A DNA stretch of 5,913 nt from Chloroflexota bacterium (GTDB taxonomy: Bacteria > Chloroflexota > UBA11872 > VXOZ01): positions 1-5,913 of the forward strand of contig VXOZ01000405.1 in assembly GCA_009839775.1 (NCBI GenBank), in the 5' to 3' direction. Below, one piece after another: positions 1 through 5,174 of the stretch; the stretch's first letter is position 1; the number at the start of each line of letters is the position of its first letter. Both the position numbers and the translations under genes were made by a program. Below the pieces are notes generated by a model, which made no database searches, was not told the origin of the DNA, and saw only the letters and a program-made list of their open reading frames with translations.

Positions 1-402
1 GCCGGGCGCCTTCGGCGCGACCATGCTCACGTCAACGATGGCGGGGGGAACGATTTGCTGGAAGTGAATGTTGAAGCCATGAGCGAAGAGGAGCATCTGG
101 CCCGAACGCAAATAGGGCGCGATAGATTCCTGATAGAGGCTGGGCTGCACCGTATCCGGTGCAAGCATCATAATGAGATCGGCCTGTTGCGCCACCGCCT
201 CGGTTGTGCCCACGCCCAGACCGTCGCTCTCCACTTTCGACCACGAACGACTGCCTTCATAGAGGCCCACCATGACATTGCAGCCGCTGTCGCGCAGATT
301 GAGCGCGTGGGCGTGTCCCTGGCTGCCGTACCCGATGATGCCGATGGTCTTATCGTTGAGTAGATCGATGTTTGCGTCTTCGTCGTAGTAGACCTGAACC
401 AC
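1..402 (-). CDS. ilvC: Ketol-acid reductoisomerase, N-terminal part (3' end lies outside the window)
   Basis: This enzyme isomerises acetolactate or acetohydroxybutyrate and reduces it with NAD(P)H, the second common step of valine, leucine and isoleucine synthesis in the cytoplasm. The 134 visible residues are the start of the Rossmann domain. GYGSQGHAHALNLRDSG (residues 24-40) carries the GxGxxG dinucleotide motif. GLYEGSRSW (46-54) is the loop that contacts the cofactor ribose; its serines are the type usually linked to NADPH preference. FAHGFNIHF (106-114) contains the conserved His108, and MVAPKAPG (127-134) contains the active-site lysine, Lys131. I place the start at GTG 400-402 because AGAGAGG lies just upstream and the protein then begins MVQVYYDEDA, usual for the family. 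The catalytic knotted C-terminal domain lies beyond the left edge, so short class I and long class II forms cannot be separated directly. It is the third gene of the ilv unit, 93 bases after ilvH. Identification is very secure. Confidence 0.97.
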   Translation of the reverse strand, partial: MVQVYYDEDANIDLLNDKTIGIIGYGSQGHAHALNLRDSGCNVMVGLYEGSRSWSKVESDGLGVGTTEAVAQQADLIMMLAPDTVQPSLYQESIAPYLRSGQMLLFAHGFNIHFQQIVPPAIVDVSMVAPKAPG

Positions 403-448
403 GGTTCCCTCTCTTCGCTCTCCGACTGTGTTATTTCTATTCAAGCAA

Positions 449-478
449 TGAGCCGCCTCTCAGTCGTGAGGCGGCTCA
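449..478 (-). promoter_or_regulatory. Stem-loop in the ilvH-ilvC intergenic spacer
   Basis: TGAGCCGCCTC (449-459) and GAGGCGGCTCA (468-478) form a perfect 11-bp stem with an 8-nt loop. On the minus strand it is followed by CATTGCTTG rather than a run of T, so it does not look like an efficient intrinsic terminator. It lies between the ilvH stop and the ilvC ribosome binding site. It could protect or define a processed mRNA end, or modulate read-through into ilvC. The structure is seen directly; any role is inferred. Confidence 0.55.
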
Positions 479-495
479 ATCCCAGCCAGTCAACG

Positions 496-1017
496 CTATG
501 CTGCCGGCCCTTCTTCCGCTACCATCGTCGGCGTCGGCATGGCGCGTCCGCGCACCATGGCGACCTCCCCGGTGCGGCTCAGTTCCAGGATGCCATAGGG
601 ACGAATGATCTCGACGAACGAGTCGATCTTGTCTTCGTCCCCGGTGATCTCGAGTATGATGCTGCCAGGCGAGACGTCTACCACTTGCGCCCGGTAGACG
701 TTGGCGAGTTGCAGAATCTCGGTGCGCTTCATCTCCGGCGCGGCTATCTTGGCGAGCGCCATCTCGCGCGAAACGTGGCGTTGCTCCGTGACATCCGTGA
801 CCGAGACCACTTCAATCAGCTTGTCCAACTGTTTCGTTACCTGAATCGCTTCTTTATGGTCTTCCGCTACGACAATCGTCATGCGGGAGATGCCCGGACG
901 GTGCGAGTGGCCAACGGCCAGGCTCTCGATGTTGTACGCACGCTTGCGAAAGAGACTGGCGATGCGATTGAGGACGCCGGGATGGTCTTCCACGTCGGCA
1001 ATAATGACGTGTCTCAT
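496..1017 (-). CDS. ilvH: Acetolactate synthase small (regulatory) subunit
   Basis: This is the regulatory subunit of acetohydroxyacid synthase. It stimulates the IlvB catalytic subunit and in this family confers feedback inhibition by valine. The 173-residue length is normal. An ACT domain occupies about residues 1-78, with DHPGVLNRIASLFRKRAYNI (11-30) as its signature. Gly14 and Asn29 align with positions that bind valine in E. coli IlvH, while residue 11 is Asp where E. coli has Asn. The linker VSREMALAKI (82-91) and the C-terminal domain ending in ELSRTGEVAMVRG (145-157) are typical. The ATG start overlaps the ilvB TGA as ATGA, and a GAGG lies five bases upstream inside ilvB, so translation is probably coupled, which helps fix subunit stoichiometry. 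The last dozen residues (PTPTMVAEEGPAA region) are a short variable tail. Nothing appears broken. Identification is very secure. Confidence 0.97.
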   Translation of the reverse strand: MRHVIIADVEDHPGVLNRIASLFRKRAYNIESLAVGHSHRPGISRMTIVVAEDHKEAIQVTKQLDKLIEVVSVTDVTEQRHVSREMALAKIAAPEMKRTEILQLANVYRAQVVDVSPGSIILEITGDEDKIDSFVEIIRPYGILELSRTGEVAMVRGRAMPTPTMVAEEGPAA

Positions 1018-2717
1018 GCGTACCTCGCTTCTTCCACTTCGTCACCTTCGATGGTCTCGGCAAGGCTTGAACCGGCGGGCACCATGGGGTAGACCTTTTC
1101 GACTTCGTCGACCACCAGGTCGAGCACCACCGGGCCGGGAATCTTCGCCGCTTCTTTCAAGACCTTGAGCACCTCTTTCTTGGATGTGGCGCGCAGGCCC
1201 GTTAGACCGTAGGCTTCGGCAAGCTTGACAAAGTCCGGGTTTTCCAGCCTTGCGCTGATGAAGCGGCTATCGTAGAAGAGCGTCTGCCACTGTCGAATCA
1301 TGCCGAGATGATTGTTGTTGATGATGGCAATCTTGATGTCTACGTTGTGTTCTTTGACGACGGCAAGGTCCTGCAACGTCATTTGGAAGCCGCCATCCCC
1401 AATGATGCTCCACACCTGTTCGTTGGGGCGCGCGTACTTGACGCCAATGGCCGCGGGAAAGGCATAGCCCATGGCGCCGAGGCCGCCCGATGAGAAGAAC
1501 GTGTTGCGCCGGTCGTACCAGAAGTGCTGCGCGGCCCACATTTGCGCCTGACCCACGTCCGTGACGACAACTGCTTCGCCATTCGTGATGTGGTAGATCT
1601 GACGAATGACCCACTGGGGCAGGACGATGTCGGTCTCGCGGATAGCGAGGCTGGGATGCTCTTCGCGCCACTGGCAAATCTGCTTGACCCAGGGTGAGTG
1701 GTCGAGTTGGTCAATCTCGTCGATGAGCGCGCGGATGGTGGGTTTGAGGTCCGCCACGATACCAACGTCGGTCGTAACGTTCTTGCCGATCTCCGCCGGG
1801 TCGATGTCCACGTGGATGATGCGGGCCTCTGTCGCGAAGTCTTCCAGCCGGCCCGTCACGCGGTCGTCGAAGCGCATCCCCAGAGAAATGAGCAGGTCGG
1901 CGCGGTCTACGGCCCAGTTAGCATAGAGGTTGCCGTGCATGCCGACCATGCCGAATGAGAGTTCGTGGCTCTCCGGGAAGGACGAGACACCGTGCAGCGT
2001 GGTGATGACGGGTATGTTCGCTTTCTCGGCGAACGCCAGCAATTCGTCATAGGCGTTGGAGTAGTGAATGCCATGGCCGGCCAGGATGATCGGCTTCTCC
2101 GAGCCGTGGATCACCTCCGCCGCGGCGCGCACGAGCGTAGGATCCGGCTGCATGCCCTCATCCGGGTTGTAGCCGGGGATATTGGGCGGCGGAAAGTCGT
2201 CGAACTCGACCTCTTCTAAGTAGACATCTTTCGGCACATCAACTTGCACCGGCCCTTTGCGTCCCGTGTTGGCGATATAGAAAGCCTCTTCCATCACGCG
2301 GGGCAGCTCTTCAGCGTTCATTACAAGCCAGTTGTGCTTGGTAATGGGCAGCATTACGCCGGTGGCGTCGGTTTCTTGGAAGCCGTCTGTGCCGAGCAGG
2401 TTGCGCGGCACCTGGCCGGTGAGGGCAACCACGGGCACGGAATCCATGTGTGCGCCCGCAATGCCGGTGACGAGATTGGTGACGCCGGGTCCGCTGGTGG
2501 CAATGCACACGCCTACGTCGCCGCTGGCGCGGGCATAGCCGTCGGCCGCGAACGCGGCGCCCTGCTCGTGGCGCACCAGGATGTGGTTGATCCGGTCCTG
2601 ATAGTGATAGAGGGCGTCATACAAGGGCAGGCACGCGCCGCCGGGATACCCGAATACGGTGTGCACGCCGTGCGCCACCAAGCTATCCAAGATGATTTCT
2701 GCACCTGTCCGTTTCAT
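1014..2717 (-). CDS. ilvB: Acetolactate synthase large (catalytic) subunit
   Basis: This thiamine-diphosphate enzyme condenses two pyruvates to acetolactate, or pyruvate with 2-oxobutyrate to acetohydroxybutyrate, the first common step of branched-chain amino acid synthesis. The 567 residues cover the usual three domains. The N-terminal pyrimidine-binding domain includes the catalytic Glu51 in RHEQGAAFAADGYAR. The central FAD-binding domain includes MRFDDRVTGR (281-290). The C-terminal pyrophosphate-binding domain carries the GDG..NNN motif (GDG 440-442, NNN 467-469). Ala28, Pro104 and Trp477 align with plant and yeast residues whose change gives resistance to AHAS herbicides; all three are the sensitive-type residues. 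Length, FAD motif and the adjacent ilvH argue for an anabolic AHAS rather than the catabolic AlsS. The ATG is preceded by GGGAG at a short three-base spacing. It is the first gene of ilvBHC, with its own promoter and a roughly 190-nt structured leader. Confidence 0.98.
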   Translation of the reverse strand: MKRTGAEIILDSLVAHGVHTVFGYPGGACLPLYDALYHYQDRINHILVRHEQGAAFAADGYARASGDVGVCIATSGPGVTNLVTGIAGAHMDSVPVVALTGQVPRNLLGTDGFQETDATGVMLPITKHNWLVMNAEELPRVMEEAFYIANTGRKGPVQVDVPKDVYLEEVEFDDFPPPNIPGYNPDEGMQPDPTLVRAAAEVIHGSEKPIILAGHGIHYSNAYDELLAFAEKANIPVITTLHGVSSFPESHELSFGMVGMHGNLYANWAVDRADLLISLGMRFDDRVTGRLEDFATEARIIHVDIDPAEIGKNVTTDVGIVADLKPTIRALIDEIDQLDHSPWVKQICQWREEHPSLAIRETDIVLPQWVIRQIYHITNGEAVVVTDVGQAQMWAAQHFWYDRRNTFFSSGGLGAMGYAFPAAIGVKYARPNEQVWSIIGDGGFQMTLQDLAVVKEHNVDIKIAIINNNHLGMIRQWQTLFYDSRFISARLENPDFVKLAEAYGLTGLRATSKKEVLKVLKEAAKIPGPVVLDLVVDEVEKVYPMVPAGSSLAETIEGDEVEEARYA

Positions 2718-2783
2718 TTTCTCCCAACCTTCTGCTGCACTTCGGATACTCTTCTACGTTGTCACTTTCAAGGTACTAAACGA

Positions 2784-2867
2784 CGTGTCGTGGCACACGC
2801 CTCTCCTATCCCGGAGAGACGGGTACCGAACTGCAAGACGCGGGCGCCACCAAACAATAGGTGCGCC
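2784..2867 (-). promoter_or_regulatory. Structured 5' leader of ilvB mRNA
   Basis: Three hairpins can form in the minus-strand RNA. The first pairs GGCGCACC (2867-2860) with GGTGGCGCC (2851-2843) with one bulged base. The second pairs CGTCTCTCC (2821-2813) with GGAGAGGCG (2806-2798), nine pairs with one G-U that would be a mismatch in plus-strand RNA. The third pairs CGTGT (2799-2795) with ACACG (2788-2784), and shares two bases with the second, so the two partly compete. No hairpin is followed by a clear T run. A GGAGG (2890-2886) lies seven bases before TTG-TAG, a start followed at once by a stop. The structures are visible; regulation by attenuation or translation control is only a possibility. 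Confidence 0.4.
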
Positions 2868-2917
2868 ACGTCCTACAAGGGTTTGCCTCCGTTATTGCAA
2901 GCGAATTGATCCGCTTC

Positions 2918-2946
2918 ATGATACTCGCCAAACTAACGTGTGTTAA
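2918..2946 (-). promoter_or_regulatory. Sigma70-type promoter of the ilvBHC operon
   Basis: Read on the minus strand, TTAACA (2946 to 2941) and TATCAT (2923 to 2918) match five of six bases each to the -35 and -10 consensus, with the optimal 17-base spacer. Transcription would begin near 2911, giving a leader of about 190 nt before the ilvB ATG. It lies downstream of the membrane-protein stop, so the ilv genes can be expressed independently. The match is seen directly; activity and start point are inferred. Confidence 0.6.
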
Positions 2947-2974
2947 GCGTTTGCTTCTGCTCTAGGATACCCAA

Positions 2975-3319
2975 TTATGCTTCCGCGACGCCAAACTTCG
3001 CCAATACTTTGCGCACGATGATGTATACGCCAATAAGCAGCCATGCCAGCACGAATTCGGCGGCGAGGAGCGCCGGGCTCAGCCGCCATAGCTCCGCCAG
3101 AGCCTGTTCGGTTGCCGACCAGTTTCCTGCCAGCAGGCCGGTGATCAGCGCAATCGGAACCCCGAGGAGCAGTAGCGCGAGCACGCCTAGGGCCAGAATG
3201 ATGGCAGAGAACGCAAGCGCTGCCGTCAGCAGCGTCCGCCTGCTCCACCGGTACACCGTAGAGAGTCGATCATCCTCAATTTGCATGTCTACGGTAGATT
3301 CTGGAAAGTCGCCTAGCAT
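2975..3319 (-). CDS. Small integral membrane protein of unknown function (two hydrophobic segments)
   Basis: I do not recognise a family for this 114-residue protein. It starts with a charged, probably cytoplasmic stretch ending in YRWSRR (residues 23-28). A long hydrophobic segment follows (about 30-64, rich in Leu, Ala, Ile and Gly, and long enough for one long span or a tight hairpin), then a short polar loop containing NWSATEQALAELWRLS. A second hydrophobic segment (about 82-103) precedes a positively charged tail, RKVLAKFGVAEA. By the positive-inside pattern both ends would face the cytoplasm if the first segment is a single span. The ATG has GAGG upstream but at only two bases spacing, so initiation may be weak; Met12 is an alternative start without an obvious binding site. 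It points toward ilvB, 257 bases away, with no terminator between. Membrane topology and base composition support a real gene, though it may be lineage-specific. Confidence 0.6.
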   Translation of the reverse strand: MLGDFPESTVDMQIEDDRLSTVYRWSRRTLLTAALAFSAIILALGVLALLLLGVPIALITGLLAGNWSATEQALAELWRLSPALLAAEFVLAWLLIGVYIIVRKVLAKFGVAEA

Positions 3320-3354
3320 CGCCTCGGTTATCCAATCGCACTCGTGCTACAACT

Positions 3355-3386
3355 AACAAGAAACCCGTCCCTGCGATGGGGACGGG
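3355..3386 (-). terminator. Terminator-like hairpin ahead of the membrane-protein gene
   Basis: CCCGTCCC (3364-3371) and GGGACGGG (3379-3386) form a perfect 8-bp GC-rich stem with a 7-nt loop. Reading the minus strand, the stem is followed by TTTCTTGTT, which suits an intrinsic terminator in that direction only; the plus strand has no T run. The tract ends 36 bases before the ATG at 3319, and no minus-strand gene lies immediately upstream. It may therefore act as an attenuator or end a small transcript rather than close an operon. Confidence 0.5.
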
Positions 3387-3925
3387 CATTCGCGCTATCT
3401 GCTGCAACTGGTACAGTCGGTCTTGTCTTGGTGCTCAGTGTGCACTCTTAGCGCCTGACTTCCTGCATCGACTGTCCGGCGACCGATTTCTCGCTGGTGC
3501 ATCACTCTTCTTTGCTCGGTGCTGGGAATGCTGCCGTCCCGCTGGTAATGGTGTGTGTTTTCTCTCTAGCGCCGCCTAGGCGGCTACAAGAAATACGAAC
3601 ACTGGCGACCACAACGCAATCGTGTGGCCGCCGCGAAGCGCAAGGCTGTTGGCTTCTGCAGCGCGGTTCATAACAGTTACGAATTGCCTCTAAAGGGCAC
3701 CGAACACAATACTAGCTTTGTACCTTATATCACGATGTCGGCAAGGTCGTCAAGAGTGCCAGTCCCGATTAGTTGACAACCATTCGCAGTTCCTGGTAGC
3801 TTTGGAGTTAAGTCAAGCAGATACTCTTGTGGCTGCCGCATGCCCCACGGTAATCGCAATAGACGGGCAGGCAGATTCGCACACTGATTTGAACGAGAGA
3901 CACGGTCTGAATGTGCTTGCATATT
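3387..3925. other. Gene-poor spacer with scattered inverted repeats
   Basis: I see no convincing coding region, tRNA or known riboswitch here; the open frames are short and lack protein-like character or ribosome binding sites. It contains CCGTCCC (3534-3540), which on the minus strand could pair with the 5' arm of the downstream terminator-like hairpin. ACAGTCG (3414-3420) faces CGACTGT (3469-3475) as an inverted repeat about 50 bases apart. The 14-base palindrome GCCGCCTAGGCGGC occupies 3571-3584. On the plus strand a tentative promoter for the iron-sulfur gene is TTGACA (3773-3778), 18 bases, then TAGCTT (3797-3802) preceded by TG as in an extended -10; its -10 hexamer is weak. Confidence 0.4.
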
Positions 3926-3934
3926 GGAGAAGGA
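3926..3934 (+). promoter_or_regulatory. Strong ribosome binding site that sets the start of the [2Fe-2S] gene
   Basis: GGAGAAGGA lies seven bases before ATG 3942-3944. The frame is also open from TTG at 3924, but using that codon would place this purine-rich site inside the coding sequence. ATG 3942 is therefore the better start. A second ATG follows immediately at 3945. Confidence 0.75.
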
Positions 3935-3941
3935 TAACATA

Positions 3942-4391
3942 ATGATGAGGGACATTCCCGGACGTCCCGATCTCAAGATCGTACCTACGCTGGATGGTGA
4001 TGAGGAAGTCTTACAGATGAAGGCAGGCATGCTCTTTGTTTGTGAAGGCTGTTGTTGTGGTAATGGTTACTCCTTTCCCAGAATCGAAAAGGCCCACTAC
4101 TTGCGCGAGTCGCGACGTCGAGGCATTTCAGAACACGTCAGCATCGTCTTTACGGCCGACGATGGCGGCGGTTGCTTGGGCCCATGCGGTCTTGGGAATA
4201 ACGCGTTTATGTACCTCTTTGGTAGAGGCCTTTGGTTCCAGCACTTGAATTCCAAAGCAGATATCGACGCGCTGTTCAGTTACTTAGAAGATAGCATCCG
4301 CTTGGGCCAGCCGGCACCAATTGAGGGCAGCCTGGCCCAGCGTGTGTACACTAGGGTGCAAGGCGAGCAGATACCGGTCGCAGCGACGTAG
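3942..4391 (+). CDS. Thioredoxin-like [2Fe-2S] ferredoxin-domain protein
   Basis: This 149-residue soluble protein has the layout of thioredoxin-fold [2Fe-2S] ferredoxins. A first beta strand leads into LFVCEGCCCGNGY (about residues 31-43), with Cys34, 37, 38 and 39. A helix and second strand follow (HVSIVFTADD), then GGGCLGPCGLGNNA with Cys78 and Cys82 in a C-x3-C pair. The terminal strand and helix are LWFQHLNSKADIDALFSYLE (about 98-117). The four cluster ligands would be two cysteines of the first motif plus Cys78 and Cys82; the surplus cysteines make the exact pair uncertain. From memory, proteins with a VC.GCCCG motif are annotated as (2Fe-2S) ferredoxin-domain proteins and some lie near cobalamin genes, but no such neighbour is present here. 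The N-terminal 28 residues and the last 25 or so are extra to the core domain. It appears monocistronic and is followed by a strong terminator. Its redox partner and role are unknown. Confidence 0.7.
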   Translation: MMRDIPGRPDLKIVPTLDGDEEVLQMKAGMLFVCEGCCCGNGYSFPRIEKAHYLRESRRRGISEHVSIVFTADDGGGCLGPCGLGNNAFMYLFGRGLWFQHLNSKADIDALFSYLEDSIRLGQPAPIEGSLAQRVYTRVQGEQIPVAAT

Positions 4392-4487
4392 TTCTCTTTT
4401 CTTGGCACTATTCGCCTGCCGTGCGGTTCGTAGTGTTCCATACCTGGAGAGTGTGGCAAACTATAGGCGACGCTTAGAGGGTGTGTG

Positions 4488-4544
4488 AAAAAAGTATCCG
4501 TTCGTCCTGAGCCTGTCGAAGGATGAACGGATACTTTCTCTTTT
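4488..4544. terminator. Bidirectional intrinsic terminator formed by a dispersed repeat
   Basis: Bases 4491-4508 pair with 4520-4537 over 18 positions with a single G-T pair, leaving the 11-base loop GAGCCTGTCGA. The plus strand continues as TTTCTCTTTT and the minus strand ends in T6, so it can stop transcription both ways. It sits between the convergent [2Fe-2S] gene and DUF1801 gene. The core TTCGTCCTGAGCCTGTCGAA is a widely dispersed intergenic repeat that I recognise from many bacterial genomes. The stem and T tracts are seen; termination is a confident inference. Confidence 0.8.
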
Positions 4545-4584
4545 CGAGGAATGGTTCCTTCTTCAGGGACCCTGTTTTCTTTTC

Positions 4585-4637
4585 TTCGTGGTGAGCTTGC
4601 CTGTCCAAAGCTTGTCGAAGAGTCGAACCATGAACGG
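4585..4637. repeat. Second, expanded copy of the GAGCTTGTCGAA-type dispersed repeat
   Basis: Arms TTCGTGGT (4585-4592) and ACCATGAA (4627-4634) flank an unusually long interior. The interior holds GAGCTTG, then CCTGTCCAAAGCTTGTCGAAG, so elements of the repeat core occur twice. The usual form of this repeat has only a short loop between the arms. This copy looks like one unit nested in or recombined with another. Just before it, GGTTCC (4553-4558) can pair with GGGACC (4566-4571) ahead of TGTTTTCTTTTC, a weaker second plus-strand terminator candidate. Confidence 0.6.
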
Positions 4638-4665
4638 CGCTTGGCTGAGAACTGCTCACACCCGC

Positions 4666-5046
4666 TTAGCGCTTCCTGTATGCGAGCGCGGCTTTGATGA
4701 GCCGCTTGATTGGGCGCACCCGTATGTCCTGCTGCCGCCGGATGTCCACGTAGCGGGTCTGTTTGCTGTTTCCTTCCAGAAGGCTTTCGGGATCAGCCAG
4801 TAGCGCGCCATACTCGAAGAGCAACCATACGCTATTCTCTTGTGGGAAAATGCCGCAGAAGTAACCGCACTGCGGATGCCGATAGCCTATGCCGTGCCAG
4901 CCGGGATATGCTCTCTCCGTGGCGTCTGGGACGGTAGTACGGACAAGCCCTCGCAGACGCGCGGCCAGCGCCTGTATACGGGGACTGTGTCCAAGAAGAA
5001 TGTGCTCAGGGGTAGTCTCAACACTTGCTGAGCTTGGCGTTGTCAC
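4666..5046 (-). CDS. DUF1801 domain protein
   Basis: This 126-residue soluble protein matches the DUF1801 (YdhG-like) family by recognisable motifs. These are a helix LAARLRGLVRTTVPDATE (about residues 27-44), then YPGWHGIGYRHP (47-58), a beta-rich GYFCGIFPQENSVWLLFEYG (61-80), and EGNSKQTRYVDIR (91-103) near the end, with a basic C-terminal helix, IKRLIKAALAYRKR. The fold is a small alpha/beta domain whose biochemical activity is not established, and I assign none. The start is GTG 5044-5046, with AGG about ten bases upstream; the first dozen residues are low in conserved character, so a slightly different start is possible. It is convergent with the [2Fe-2S] gene across the bidirectional terminator. 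It lies 128 bases downstream of the VOC gene on the same strand, with a dispersed repeat between, so co-transcription is possible but unproven. Confidence 0.8.
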   Translation of the reverse strand: MTTPSSASVETTPEHILLGHSPRIQALAARLRGLVRTTVPDATERAYPGWHGIGYRHPQCGYFCGIFPQENSVWLLFEYGALLADPESLLEGNSKQTRYVDIRRQQDIRVRPIKRLIKAALAYRKR

Positions 5047-5091
5047 GAGCCAAGCACCTAGTACCTTTTCAACTTGATTCTGCTCTGATGT

Positions 5092-5130
5092 TTCACCCTC
5101 ACCCTAGCCCTCTCCCTCAGGGAGAGGGGA
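5092..5130. repeat. Dispersed intergenic repeat with a GGGAGAGGG stem
   Basis: The sequence CACCCTCACCCTAGCCC followed by TCTCCCTCAGGGAGAGGGGA is a very common intergenic repeat in diverse bacteria, recognisable because its spurious translation reads HPHPSPLPQGEG. CCCTCTCCC (5108-5116) pairs perfectly with GGGAGAGGG (5120-5128) around a three-base loop. It occupies the 128-base gap between the VOC and DUF1801 genes. It might stabilise or partly terminate the minus-strand transcript, but has no T run on either side. Confidence 0.75.
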
Positions 5131-5174
5131 CAAACTCGGAACCGAGATGTCTCCAAATCTATCTGGAAACGGTA

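Noticed and set aside
448..1092. 214-codon plus-strand open frame across ilvH
   Set aside because: It is antisense to ilvH, whose conserved ACT-domain sequence is unmistakable; the frame is a by-product of GC-rich codon use.
2839..2851. T-box-like GGTGGCGCCCGCG in the ilv leader
   Set aside because: It differs from GGTGGNACCGCG by one substitution and one extra base. The bulge would read UGGC, which does not fit the A discriminator of Ile, Leu and Val tRNAs. The only Stem I candidate (near 2905-2930) overlaps the promoter -10 and so would not be transcribed whole.
2244..2909. 221-codon plus-strand open frame over the 5' part of ilvB and its leader
   Set aside because: It is antisense to conserved ilvB sequence and has no recognisable domain or ribosome binding site.
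2806..2919. 37-codon candidate leader peptide (MKRINSLAIT...) upstream of ilvB
   Set aside because: Its Ile, Leu and Val codons are scattered, not clustered; its ATG overlaps the proposed -10 element and no good ribosome binding site precedes it.
3376..3579. 67-codon plus-strand frame in the gene-poor spacer
   Set aside because: It begins inside the terminator-like hairpin, lacks a ribosome binding site and has an irregular Cys- and Arg-rich composition unlike a folded protein.
3924..3941. TTG start six codons earlier for the [2Fe-2S] protein
   Set aside because: It would put the strong GGAGAAGGA site inside the coding sequence and has no site of its own; ATG 3942 has ideal spacing.
3725..4030. 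101-codon minus-strand frame opposite the start of the [2Fe-2S] gene
   Set aside because: It overlaps the well-supported plus-strand gene antisense and shows no domain-like pattern.
4474..4659. 61-codon minus-strand frame containing FILRQAQDER
   Set aside because: This peptide is the well-known spurious translation of the dispersed repeat; the frame is the terminator and repeat copy, not a gene.
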